Source: Madurella fahalii | Lineage: Eukaryota; Ascomycota; Sordariomycetes; Sordariales | Assembly (NCBI GenBank): GCA_029876055.1 | Contig: CM056874.1 | Location: forward strand, 7,316,001-7,380,000 | Direction of reading: 5' to 3' | Length of the DNA: 64,000 nt | In this document: positions 35,901-46,260 of the stretch, piece by piece | Position numbering within the stretch: position 1 is the stretch's first letter | Layout of the letters: every line of letters starts with the position of its first letter | Notes under the pieces: model-generated | Databases searched by the model: none | What the model was told of the DNA's origin: nothing | Seen by the model: only the letters and a program-made list of their open reading frames with translations | Made by a program: the position numbers and the translations under genes

Positions 35901-38364
35901 TTTTGACAGCATCCTTGGAGCGACGCCGGTCGTCACGTTCGCGGGAACGACCCTTGTCATCACCATCCTTGCTGCCGCGTTCCTCAATCTGGCGTTTCTC
36001 GTCACGCTCGCGTTTTCTCTCGGCTTCCCTGACGAGGCGGTCCCGCTCGGCACGTTCGAGCTGCTCCTGGGTCCGACGCTCCTCCTTGTAGCGGATTTCC
36101 TTCGCCTCTCGGATTCGGCGCTCCTCGATGAGCTCCTGTTCCTCTCGACGCCGGCGCTCGGCTTCCTCCTCGTGAAGACGGAGATCCTCCCGTTCACGGT
36201 ACTCCCTCGCTTCGCGGTGCCGCTGTGCTTCACGCTCGAGGCGTATACGCTCCTCACGAAGGCGGGCTTCCTTTTCGCGAAGCTCGTCCAACTCGCGCTG
36301 GCCCTTGTATTCTGATAGCGCTGCTGCGCCTGCCGCGGCGACAGCGGCGGGCGCAATACCCACGGCTACCGTCTCGGCTATGCTCTTACCGTCGGACGCG
36401 GGGCGAGCGCCGCGGTCTTCCATGTTGCGCCTTTCATCTTGACGATCGTAGGTAGGCTCCGCACGGCCGTAGCGCTGCTGGTCGGAAGTCTGGTCATAAT
36501 TCCGACCATCGTATTTCTCGCCGCGCCTATCACCACGTCCATCCCAGCGGTCCGAAGGCACAACTGACGAGCCAACGACAGAGGGGGCGGAGGGCGAACC
36601 GCCAAAGACATCATCAGCACTCATGCCATCAGGCTTCGGCCGAGGCCGACGGTCATCGCGACGGGAATCCCGCTCGTCCCTCCTCTCGTCCACGATCGAC
36701 GAGAGAACCGCACCACCCACAGCCCCAACCACAGCCGGCAGCGCCCCAGAGACGAGCGTATCCACCATGCTCCTATCCTCACGCGCCTTCCTCGTCCGGC
36801 GCGGGCTCCCCTGGTGCTGATGGTGGAACTGCTGCTCCCGCTCAGCTGCCATGGGTTGGTCCTCCAACAAGCGCGGCGAGACAGGCACCCTCGGTTTGGG
36901 CGCCTGTATCGGGACGGGCTCGGTATGCGCATGCGCCGGCGAATAGTGCGTAGCAGGCGAGTGGTGTGAGTGGTGCGAGTGCGCATATCCGACGCTCTCC
37001 CTGTGGTGGCGCGTTGGCGTGGCCGGAGCCGCCGGCGCCATCGCCGCCCCAGCGCCATGACCAATGGGAACGGACACGCCTGAGGCGTTCGCAGCCGGGA
37101 TCACAGCCTCGAACCGCGACGCGTCCGACATAGGGATAGGATAGACCTGCTGCATTGGTCTAGCCTCGATGGAGGCGCTGCTGGGTTGCTGGGGGACATA
37201 TTCCTCGAGACGGGGCATCGGCTGCGGTAGCGGAGGTTGCATTGGGATATGCGACTGCGAGATGCGTGGGTCGTCGCCCGGACGGAAGCCGCAGGGAGTG
37301 TTGACGTAGCCGCGCAAAGAGTTGACGGGGCCGAACATGGCCGGGTCGACAGCGGAGCTCTTGCGGTCCGGTGGACGAATGGATTCCGGCGGGCGCTGGG
37401 CGATGATTGTCGGCGGTCCGCTGGGTTGGTATTGCGATGCCGCGGCGAGGCCGACGCCAGCGCCAACAACGCTGGCGGCGGCAGCGGCGACGACGGGCAG
37501 GTGCGGATCCGAGAACTTAGGCATGGAGCCATACGCCAGAGCAGAGTCAGAATCCGAATCTGATGCGGACTCCCAGTCGGAATCTTCGCCTGGGCCGTCA
37601 CGGTAAGGTTTGGACGAGCCGATGCCGCGAGAGGTGCTATGGCCGTGCGAATTCTGATGACGGAACTGGGAAATGGCGGCGGCAGCGGCTACCACGCTGG
37701 ACGGCCGTTTCTTGCCTACGCGCTCGAGGTCTCGGATGTTCTCAGCCCGGGCGAGATCCGAGAGCTTGCGGCCAAGGGCGAGTATCTCCTCATCCGTCTG
37801 AGCCCTCTTCACCGCAGGCCGGCCGTCAGGCCCGACCAGGGGTATGTCCTGCGGAGGGTGCTGGTAATGATGATTGTATCCGGGCTGTGCATGCGGCAGG
37901 TGGTGCGCATGCTGCTGTGGGTGCGAGTGTGGGTGCTGTTGTTGATGGTGCTGCTGGTACGCTGCGTGCTGCCTCTCGAACGAGGACCTAGATATGTAGC
38001 CCGCGCCATAGGCCAGGTCACTGTCGACGGATGAGGACGAATAATTCTTCTTTCGAAAGGATCGACGCTTCTTGACCTTCTTGACCGACGACGAAGCGAA
38101 AAAGGATCGTATTCCGAAGCGGCCCTTGCGCGAGATGTTGATCAGCGAGGACGACGTGGACGAAGACGACGAGGTGCTCGAATCGGCTCGTGCGCGACCT
38201 TGCGACCGCGAATGCGAATGCGATGACGTCGGGGCGGGTTCGGCGACGGCGGCGGCGGCAGCAGCAGCAGCAGCCGCCGCAGCGAGCTGCTCTTTGGAAT
38301 GCCGCCGCTCGGCGCGTCGCCGTCGGGAGCTCCCAGGGCTCCGCCGACGGGGCTCTCGCATCAT
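15102..38364 (-). CDS. lah: leashin / involucrin-repeat giant protein (LAH-1 and LAH-2 halves fused), Woronin-body tether
   Basis: Very large cytoplasmic scaffold. In Neurospora, leashin links Woronin bodies (through WSC) to the cell cortex or septal pore rim. Exons: 38364-27765, 27697-16749, 16652-15102, summing to 23,100 nt and 7,699 residues. The first in-frame ATG is at 38364, with a second ATG directly after; an upstream exon is possible. In order: Ala- and Ser-rich N-terminus with a basic KKVKKRRSFRKK patch; a long Arg/Glu-rich helix (~680-890); repeats of the LPPLPESRP type (~1755-2225); a poly-Gln tract (~2800-2833); then more than 20 Lys cassettes of the KKSKKDKKKKKGK type set in Pro/Glu/Ala-rich acidic sequence (~2600-6400). 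A coiled coil (~7200-7355) and a folded, likely conserved C-terminus (~7360-7625, CQQLCAHVQQWVLRFSKF) close the protein. No membrane segment is seen. The family call rests on these repeats, the C-terminal layout and the size; orthology needs alignment. Confidence 0.8.
16653..16748 (-). other. stop-free, frame-neutral intron before the leashin coiled coil
   Basis: GTAAGT donor after ATGGCCGATGTCTAC, CACTAACC branch-like site and CTCACCAG acceptor. It is 96 nt, or 32 codons, with no stop, so the raw frame reads through it. The read-through peptide is Phe/Pro-rich and unlike its surroundings. Splicing gives MADVYDGYGEGRIG. Confidence 0.8.
24420..24650 (-). repeat. coding minisatellite in leashin (AQE-EPAQE repeats)
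   Basis: About ten imperfect 21-24 nt units; on the plus strand the core is TCTTGCGCAGGTTCG. They encode tandem peptides such as EPAQETPEPAQE at residues ~4550-4625. All units keep the frame, as expected for an unstable spacer under selection only for length and charge. Confidence 0.8.
27698..27764 (-). other. intron that fuses the two giant leashin ORFs
   Basis: On the minus strand GACGGCG|GTAAGT opens a 67-nt gap ending TCATTTAG|ACTCTT. The join is phase 1 and rebuilds a GAC codon, so DDG continues as DSSIESTLAAV. If retained, the first ORF stops after six codons (GKLSEL then TGA). The second ORF has no ATG near its start; its first Met is about 245 codons in. Lys-rich cassettes occur on both sides of the junction. 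Together these favour one spliced gene. Confidence 0.85.
29862..29952 (-). repeat. coding CAG/CTG tract (poly-Gln) in leashin
   Basis: On the plus strand a CTG-rich run, interrupted by CTC, CCG and CGC triplets, encodes a Gln-rich block with a central run of 12 Gln flanked by Arg/Glu interruptions. It sits at residues ~2804-2834. Confidence 0.8.
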
Positions 38365-39675
38365 TCTTGTCGGCTCAAAATCAGCTTCGCAATCTCCTAT
38401 GGCTCGTTCATTGGTGTATTTGTGTTTCTTCGGGTATCCTGTGTATTCGCGCGATATGCGATCGAGCTTCGGATCGTGCACTCGGCCTGGGTATCGGTAT
38501 GTGGTCCCCTCAGTCTGACAGTGTTTTGTTGTTGTTGGCGTCTTGGTTTAATTCCCCAGGAGGCTGGGGTTTGGCTCCTACAGTATCCACAGCGCCACAG
38601 ACTTGCCAGTTGGAGCTCCCCTCGCTACCTTTGTGCACTACACAGTAACCCTTCAGCGGCCCAGCCTGCCAAGGCGGCCCCAAGTGACCGGGGTTGGCAA
38701 GCACAGACGGCCGCTGCCCGCTGTCCGCTGGGCAACAGCGGGCAGCGACAAAACCCCGAGCCCCAAGTTTCGCGTCATCTGAAGGCAGCCAAGCGGCCGG
38801 CCCCACCATTAACTCACGAGATAGCCCGGGCCGCGCCTGGCGGACTGACTTCAGCTGAAATTGCGGCAGCAACACACCAACACGGCGCGATGATTGGACA
38901 GGAGGAAGCATTACCTTTTCCCGTTCCAGTCCCTAGGCCTCTCCAGGTTGCTACCTTACATCGCACGCTGACTTCCACACCACCCCCAACCCCTCTTCCT
39001 CCTCCTCCTCCACCTCCCGAGTCCCACAGCGAGAATCGCTGCAGTTCGGCGAGTCGCTGCTGCAACCAAGGCCGCCACTTGCACGGCCGAATCACCAAAT
39101 CATGGGACGCTGCAGCATTTTCGATTTGCAGGTGAGGGTCCCAGCAACACACCGCTCCCTATCTCAGTCCATCCTACGCTTCTACGACTGCAAAATCCTG
39201 CAGGCCTAAATTGCCCACATGCCGGACGGTTGCCGCCGTCTCCTCGTTCGACTCGCTCGGCTCCACGTGTCGGCCGTCGGCAGGACTGTCTTGAAGCTTG
39301 TCTCAGGCCTCTGCCGGCGTCGTCTGCCTTCTCTTCCCGTCCTCTGGTTGGAGAAGTCGCGATGACATAAATTACGATCGCTCTGCCCTCCCCCTTCTTG
39401 CCCGCATTTGACTCTCACTGTAAGTCGCTGCCTTGCTGTCGCGGCCTGGCTGCAGGACAGATAAGGTACTGGCAGCAAAGGCGGTTGGCTGCCCGAGGAA
39501 GTCACCCGGGTTGAACAGGATCGGGTGCCCACCAAAGCTCGCCCAGTACTAAGATCCTCGGTTGGTGCCATGGCTTCTATTCTCAATCTGTTTACGGCTG
39601 TCTAATCCATCCCCAAACCCTTCTAATGCCTTTCTCCCGGTATCTAGCTCTAAAGATCCCGAACCCGGTAACTAT
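38365..39675. other. region upstream of leashin and downstream of the GH7 gene
   Basis: About 1.3 kb holding the leashin promoter and 5' UTR and the 3' end of the GH7 gene. In the leashin frame the sequence is open upstream of the ATG to about 38481 but has no ATG. A CCT-rich pyrimidine stretch lies at about 38985-39020. ORFs here lack family features on either strand. Confidence 0.55.
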
Positions 39676-41284
39676 CTAGGCCGTAAAGGTCGAGTTGATC
39701 GCGCCAAACTTGATATTCGAGTAGATGACATAGGAGTCGGGGTGCTCCCTCTCGACGGTCTCGGGGACGCCAGCCTCGGGATCGCAGCGTCCGCGGGCAA
39801 CACCCGGCTTGCTCGGGTCGGCCTCAGGTGGGTAGTTGCTGTCGAGCCAGTTCATGGAGACGGCACTGGAACCAGGTCGTCAGTATCACACGCTCAAGGA
39901 CTCTATGCTCCTAGCGAAGCGGGGGCGTCTTACTGGTCATCCCAGATGCTGAGCACAAGCACCATCTTGGTCAGCGACTTGCCCATGGCCGCCATGCCGC
40001 CGAGCTCAGCAAAGTAGTTGTTGTCGCCGAAGGCCGTCTTCTGCTGCTCGCAGAAGCTGTCGCTGATGCTGTTGACAGCATCGACGCCCTCGACAACAAC
40101 TTCCGAGTTGGGAATGACCGCACCGTCCTGGACGTAGAAGCGGTGGATGCTCTTAAGCGTACCCGTGTCGGTGCCATCGTCGGTGATGAACTGCGTCACG
40201 ATGGTGAAGGGCTTGGAGGTATCAACCGTCTTCGACGGGCCGTAGAACTCCTTGTTGCCCAGTCTGAAGCTGTTAAAGTCACAGCCATCTGGTCTCGTCA
40301 GCCCGTCCCTCCCTCGGGGAGCACATTCTTTTCCTGTCGGCACTCACCCTTATCGCACATGGCAGAGTACCTATCACTGCCAACGCCGCAGTCGATCCCC
40401 TCGCACCTGGTCTGCTCAAACACCTTGCACGGATGGGGCGTATATGCCGTGGCATCCAGATTGGCCTCCCAAATGTCCATCTCGGCGCAGCAAGTGCCAT
40501 ACTTGCCCGCCCCCGAGTTGCCATCAGCGCCACCCCAACCCTCGACATTAGCCTGTTCAGCCAGCGTCAGCAAACTGCTACCAGGTAGAGCAACATTCCA
40601 GGCAACTCACCTCGCCGTTGATGAACTTGATATCCCCGGGGCACTGGCTGTCGCAATACCCCGTGCCATACTTGGCACCGGCCTTGTTGCCAGGGAACCG
40701 CGACATGCCGCCGTCCTCGTCCATCTCGCTGAAGTACACGGCCCCGTTGACGCCGCACGGCACCTTGGAGACGTCGACGTCAAAAGTGAACTCCTTGTTG
40801 AGCAGGTTGAACATGCGGTATTTGTCCTCGCTGGCCATCAGGTAGACGCGCGACCCGACGTTCTGGCCGTTGTCGTTCTTGGTGACGAACTGCAGCTTCA
40901 GAGCGCCCGACTCGGGCGTCGTGATGCCGTATGTCCTCTCGTAATCGGCGCCGTCGATGGCGCAGTTCTCGGCGCACGTCTTGCCGTCAGGGCAGGCCGT
41001 CTCATTCCAGCTATTGCCGGAGTAGCAGTTGGTATAGCCCGAAGTGATATGTGTCCAGCGCCAGTTGGCCTGGAGGGCTAGGATATTAGTTATCGCGACG
41101 AGGGGAGATCGTCGGGGGTAAAGGCACTTACGTCGAGGACCACCTCGGTGTTCTCCGTGGTGCAAGACCCTGGAGCAGTGCACACCTGGATGGGGAGTGA
41201 AGGATGTCTCTCGGGCGTGGTATCGCCCACCTGCTGGCCGAGCACTAAGCTGGCGAATGAGAGTGCCGCTACTGCCCGATACAT
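39676..41284 (-). CDS. GH7 cellobiohydrolase, secreted, without CBM1
   Basis: Secreted retaining glycoside hydrolase family 7, processing cellulose from reducing ends. Exons: 41284-41132, 41069-40611, 40552-40348, 40288-39934, 39865-39676; they sum to 1,362 nt and 453 residues. A signal peptide covers 1-16 ([16 protein letters not shown]), with mature start QQVG. The catalytic motif EMDIWEAN gives E228, D230 and E233, which are 212, 214 and 217 in the mature protein, the same as Trichoderma reesei Cel7A. Many paired Cys are present. The protein ends INSTFTA directly after the catalytic domain, with no linker or CBM1. Loops such as INGEANVEGW and RCEG favour a cellobiohydrolase over an endoglucanase. 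The fourth splice gives [13 protein letters not shown], where the commoner form is DDHYANMLWLDS; this boundary is the least sure. Confidence 0.92.
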
Positions 41285-41403
41285 GGTGTCTCTTTCGGGG
41301 TGTATGTTCAGGGATGGGGAGGATCGGCAGGGAGACGTGAGTTGAGCGAGCGCCGCGGATGCTTCTCACTTCTTCCGTCGCATCGACAAGAAGGATGGAC
41401 CCC

Positions 41404-41410
41404 CTTTATA
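41404..41410 (-). promoter_or_regulatory. TATA box of the GH7 gene
   Basis: TATAAAG on the minus strand, 120 nt upstream of the GH7 ATG. It sits in the usual place for a strongly expressed fungal secreted-enzyme promoter. Assignment is by motif and distance only. Confidence 0.5.
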
Positions 41411-41846
41411 GGTTCCCATGACGGCCATCTGACGAGAGCTATTTACCCTCTTGCTCGCCCAAGCGGAAGCTGTAAACTGATGCGGAACAGAGGCTTGGGA
41501 TCCACAGGCCAGCATCCCATACGAGTCATCGCCTTCACGGCGCGCGTCAACACAGGCATAACGGCGTTTATGGTCCCGCGGCCCTGCTGCAATAAGATAC
41601 CGTCCGGGCTCCATGTCGCTTGCGCGCAAGCAGTTACCCGCCCGGCCTCAACACGGGACGATCTCCCGGTCTCCAGCCGCTGAAGCAGGGCCCCCGTGCG
41701 GCTTCGGGCTTCAACCATCAACTCCCTAGCAGATCGCCAGACCGAATGAGCGCCTGATCCCGGCAACGGGGACAAGCATTGCGGCTCTGATTGACAGGGT
41801 AATATAGGCAGATTACTGCGCCCGAAGGCCATCTACCGGAACAACC

Positions 41847-41852
41847 GGCTAA
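41847..41852 (+). promoter_or_regulatory. GGCTAA element, candidate XlnR/Xyr1 site upstream of GH7
   Basis: GGCTAA lies 563 nt upstream of the GH7 start, in reverse orientation to the gene. XlnR-class activators of cellulase and xylanase genes bind this hexamer. A GCGGGG (CreA-type) site is nearby at 41904-41909. Single hexamers occur often by chance. Confidence 0.25.
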
Positions 41853-43325
41853 GATCAGATCGGCATCTATATGGTGCGCATCGAGACATGAAACGGACCC
41901 AGGGCGGGGGACCATTGTTACGCGGTTCATCCCACGCTCGAACAGGAAGGATTCTTCTCCCTCACCCCGGTTTGCAAAAGCAGCCGCACTATCACCGTGA
42001 TATATCCAGCGGATGCAGAACAAATTAAGTAGAGCGCGCAATGCAAGGCTGGCGAACCTGTAGTGAACTTTCTACGGTCGGCGCGCTTTTAGTTTGTAAT
42101 TGCTCGTATAAGCGTCGGATCATGCAACCGTGTACTTCGCATCAACTCGGTACCCTCCATACCGAACCGAACTAATGTACTCCTAGGTAGAAATGTTAAT
42201 GTCTTAATATCCGATTGCCGTTAAGTCTCACCGTCAACCTGTCGAATTTGCCGTATAGATTACAAACATCGTACGCAGATCTATCGGTGTACTACGGTGA
42301 TGTACAGCAAGAGCGTAAGTGCTTGTGAGCCTGAGTCAAGCATTGGAAATCGGCGAGACACGGAAATCCTACTGATTGGTCGGCATAATGTAGTCGTCCA
42401 ACGGCAGTGATAGCAGTGAAACGACCAAATAGAACAGATATTCCGTGGCAACCGATTATTTTCTTCCATAACATAAATACTAGACCAGCAGGCGTCGTCC
42501 CGTTGTTCAAAGTTGACAACTTTAAATAGACAGAATACCAAAAAGTACTTAAAGAAGAGGGTGACGGGAAAGAAAGGCCCAGTCCAAATATCCTCTGAAG
42601 CCCTGATCTTGTTGGGTCATATCTCCAAGCCAGAAGCGTGTACTGGCTCAGTCACTGCTGGAGTAGAGACGAGTTGCGCACTAGAATCAGGTACGTAAGG
42701 CCATACGTCGTCGCCATCTTCGTCAAATAAACACTTACATTCCGAGTCGTCAGTCACAATTCCTTGGATTAGATTACTATGTCTACGTACTTCATTGGCC
42801 ATGGCGACTGGCACCTCTTGATACCGGGTACAGTACCCATAGTGTGAAGGAAAAGGGGACCGGAACCAAAAAAACTTAAGATCTCTGACCAAGCCTATAA
42901 CATACTATCTTACCGTTGTAGTAAAGTATATTTTAATATAGTAGTCCATTCTCTCGGGCCGAGTCCAATGTCAAGAGCTCGAAACTCCCTGAGATGCTTG
43001 GGCGGGGAGCGATCCCACGATTCTTACACCTTCCTTCCAAGTGACATATGACCATATAGCAGCTAAGGGAGCATGATTTTGACTGTTCCTTTGAATGAAA
43101 TAAGCAGTGAAACATAGGCAAACATCGGTGAACTGTAGCCTTCTTCTTGTGTGTTGCGCGACCTACCATTCCTTCTACTAACTAAATCTATCAGGTCCCT
43201 TGGAAAGTTAAAAACCCCTATATGTGGGAGCTATTGCTAACACCCAACTAAGCGTCAGCGTCCCAGGAGGAACAGGGCCGCTGTGCGTATGAACCTTGGG
43301 TGTCATTTTAACCACCGAATGAGCT

Positions 43326-43580
43326 CTAACATGTGCTTCTGCCTTGGTAAAGAGAACCCTTCGCAAGGCATATGGGGACCGTGAAGGGCGAGACACCCCG
43401 CGATGGCCCCTTGCCTGCAGACCAAGATGTTTCTTGTTTTATATTGTATAATATGGTTACAATGTCCTGCTGGAAGAGCACTGATAACTCCTTCGATCTC
43501 TTAGCCGTTGCCTCTAGCTGTTCAAGTTCCGATATTCGTCTCCGAACTAGAGCATTATGTCCCGGTGCACATTGGAGCAA
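43326..43580 (-). pseudogene. possible gene remnant with a helical segment
   Basis: An 84-codon reading frame with a convincing amphipathic helix (RRRISELEQLEATAKRSKEL, then SVLFQQDIVTILYNIKQE). The flanks in this frame contain stops and I see no clean splice sites. It may be a relic or an exon of an unrecognised gene. I cannot assign a family. An overlapping plus-strand frame (43372-43812) looks less protein-like. Confidence 0.25.
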
Positions 43581-44229
43581 GTTTTTCCAAAATGAACGTA
43601 GCGGATGGCTTACGGGTATGCTGGATGATCAGATTTGGAATGAACTAAACCTATGGTCTCAAAGTTTGTCCACCAAAGAGCAAGTTTCCCCTACCCCTCC
43701 GAGTCACAACGTTACAAGTACGTGGATTGCGGGGGTATTACAAGGTAAAGTCCTAGGATCCAAGAGCATGGTCAGTCGTCACATATCAGGAAGTAGAGAT
43801 AATAGAAAGTAGATTATTCTTCAGATCTGTGGCCTTACAACCACCGCCGTGAGAAACCCTAACCCTACTCTCGATGTTCGCTCTGAGTCGACGCCGTCGA
43901 CTTTCAAACCTCGAAGCATGACTTTTCTTCACGAGTATGCTTGAATTCATTATATATTTTAAGAGAGTCTCCTTGGTTTGCAATCCAATCTTAGGAATCA
44001 ATCCCCCAGTTTGTCACAAGAACAGGCCGCCCGTAAATTCCCTCACTTTCCGTCCTCCATACGCAACCCCTCACAAAATCCCCATCTCAAAACTTTCCCC
44101 AACTAAGTATCTACATAACTTTGCAACAGTCCACCAACAACATATCGTCTCAATCAGATATCTTTCTGTTTAACATCCTTTACTGCCCTCTCCTCCGACC
44201 CACCTTGCTCACCTCATCCCCTTTCCTAG

Positions 44230-44253
44230 CCACACACGCACACACACACACAG
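44230..44253. repeat. CA/GT microsatellite
   Basis: A run of CACACA with one CG interruption, about 135 nt upstream of the FolB-like gene start. Confidence 0.7.
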
Positions 44254-44385
44254 AGAGCCCACACCCATTGCACTAAAAGCCACCTCCTTCCCCCCTTAAA
44301 CGCAGAGAGAAAAAAAAAAAGAAAAAAAGAGAAGAAAGGAAAGAAGAAAGGAAAGAAAAAAAAGAAAAAAAAAAGGAAATTGAAG

Positions 44386-45436
44386 ATGGTTACTACAACT
44401 CTCACCACCGTCGCCCGTGTCCGCGCCCTGGCCCCGGACCCGCCGGCCTCGGTCCGCGTGCAGAACCTGCAAGCCCGCCTGCAGCACGCGGCGCACGACG
44501 CATGGAACCGGGCGCACAAGCCGCAGCCGCTTCTCGCGACGGCCGAGGTGGCCTTCGCGGCGCCGTTCTCGCAGGCGGCGGCGCGCGACGCGCTCGGCGC
44601 CGACACGGTCCACTACGGCACGCTGAGCAAGGCCGTGCTGGGGAGCATCGCCGCGTTCGAGAAGGAGGAAGGAGCCGGGAGGGAAGGGCAGGTGGACAAG
44701 AGGGAAAGGTCGCTGGGGGAGGTGCTGGGCAGGGTATGGGCGGACTTGACCGGGCTGGAGGTTGGGCTGGAGTTGGATGCTGCTCGTGCTGCTACTGCTA
44801 CTGCTACTGCTACTGCCACCGCTACCACTGGTACTACTGGTAGTGGGCTGGAGGCTGGGGGAGAGAGGAAGGCGTTGTTGGCGGTGGGCAGCGCGGTGCG
44901 GCTGCTCTCGGTGACGCTCGCATTGCCCAAAGCATCGCTTCTCGGAGACGGGGTGGCATTGACGGCGAATGCGGTGTTTAAGGCATCCGGGGAGGTCGAG
45001 GCGCTGGCGACGGCGTTGGAGATCAGGCGGCTCAAGGTGCCGACGTTGATCGGGCTGAATGCGAACGAGCGGCTGAGCAAGCAGTTTGTGATTGTGACGG
45101 TCACGCTTGATGGGTTCCGGAGGGGGGTGGATGTGTATACTGAGATTGAAGGGGTAGTGGTCAAGGTGGGTGCTTCACATCGGACTCTAATGATGTGGGC
45201 TAGTGCTGACGGTATTTCAGGCTTTGGAGGAGTCGTCGTTTGAGACTCTTGAGGCACTGGGTGTGCATCTTGCAGACCGTGTCCTGTCTCTCTCCTCGGA
45301 GGATGAGGATTGGCAAGTCGGCATCCAGATGGAGAAACCTACGGCCGTCGCACTCGCGGACTGTCCCATCATCGAAGTCCGGGCAACGCGGGATTCTCTC
45401 AGACAAGAGAGGGACGCGGATCAAGCGCAGGTCTAG
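44386..45436 (+). CDS. FolB-like (dihydroneopterin aldolase family) protein
   Basis: Member of the tunnelling-fold FolB family; the biochemical role of this stand-alone fungal form is not known to me. Exons are 44386-45165 and 45221-45436, with a 55-nt intron (GTGGGT donor, TTTCAG acceptor) in phase 0, giving 331 residues. Two FolB-like halves are seen. The first is ~15-95 (VRVQNLQARL, with DTVHYGTLSKAV resembling the DTVDYR..T region). The second is ~225-310 (TLIGLNANERLSKQ, then ESSFETLEALGVHLA). The linker has an Ala-Thr run from GCTACT repeats. Canonical fungal folate synthesis uses the trifunctional Fol1 protein, so this is a separate paralogous line. The 5' leader is an unusually A/G-rich tract. 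The gene converges on the DUF3605 gene with only 106 nt between stop codons. Confidence 0.75.
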
Positions 45437-45542
45437 CGCAGGTCTAGTGGTTTAGCCGAATTACAATATCTATTCTAATGCTTAATGTCTAAGGTCTACT
45501 GTTGGACAGCGTCAACTCCAGTCGGCGATAGGCGCAGCACCT

Positions 45543-46260
45543 CTACGGCCTCTCACACAAGGGCACGTCACCGTTTGTTATCTCGCAGACGACTGCGGGA
45601 TCCGGGTCAAATAACATAACGTGAAAGTGCTCCACGGACTTTACAGACTTGAGGGAGGCCCAGTTCTTGAACCAAATGACCTATTGTCTGTCAGCGTTTC
45701 CATCACGTGCATAGAGGTTAACCACAACCAACATGATCGGGAGGGATCTTGGAGAATGCTTTGCGGACGTAGGCGTCGATTTCAGCCCGCGCCCCGTCAG
45801 TCAAATCTCCCGTCTCGGCGTCTTCCTCGAGCGCGAATTTGGTCCAGACGACGAGGTGGACGATCCGCTCGTCGATGCCGTACGGCCAGTCGTTCCGTAG
45901 GATCTTGATGTCCTCGTCGAACACGAACGGCCGACCCTTGGGCACTATCGGCAACGTCCAGCCAAGCCTCTGCTTCAGGATGAAGTTCATGACGCTGCCA
46001 TAATCCTGCCTGAGCTTCCAGGTAAAGCCCAGATAGCGGCGCAGCTGGGACGGGACTCTCCGGAACAGCTCAAGCCGGTTCTGTGCTACTTTTTGCTGCA
46101 CCACAGGCCAAGAGTCAATCTGGTATTCGCTATCCGGAGTGTTGATGATGCCGCGGTCTTTATCTGTCAGATTTCGGAGGAAGTCTGGGCACTCGGCAGT
46201 CCTCAAGTGCTCGGGGACGTTCACCTGCCAATAAGGCAGGTCCTCTGGAGTACTGCCCAT
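45543..46260 (-). CDS. DUF3605 protein (N-acetylglucosamine-induced protein 1 type)
   Basis: Small soluble protein of the DUF3605 family; Candida Ngi1 is the named relative, and function is unclear. Exons are 46260-45733 and 45680-45543, giving 221 residues. The intron (45732-45681, 52 nt, phase 0) starts with the weak donor GTTGGT and ends GACAATAG. Splicing joins KIPPDH to VIWFKNWASLKSV, which fits the family's C-terminal part. Other family-like segments are LGFTWKLRQDYGSVMNFILKQ and FDEDIKILRNDWPYGID. The protein ends VPLCERP. Without splicing it would stop two to three residues after GCG. Confidence 0.82.

Larger units (their letters stand above)
41285..44385. other. 3.1-kb gene-poor region, AT-richer core
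   Basis: The part next to the GH7 start (to ~42050) is its promoter. From ~42050 to ~44200 the sequence is clearly richer in A/T than the rest of the window, with many short broken ORFs. Two minus-strand fragments look protein-like: 42617-42892 (LIQGIVTDDSECKCLFDEDG) and 43326-43580 (a helical RISELEQLEATAKRSKEL segment). A CA repeat lies at ~44230-44253 and a purine-rich tract at 44308-44380, just before the next ATG. No intact gene is supported. Confidence 0.5.

Noticed and set aside
15102..38481. Two separate giant genes
   Set aside because: The downstream ORF lacks a start codon near its beginning, and the upstream ORF ends at a perfect donor. The 67-nt gap behaves as an intron that joins them in frame.
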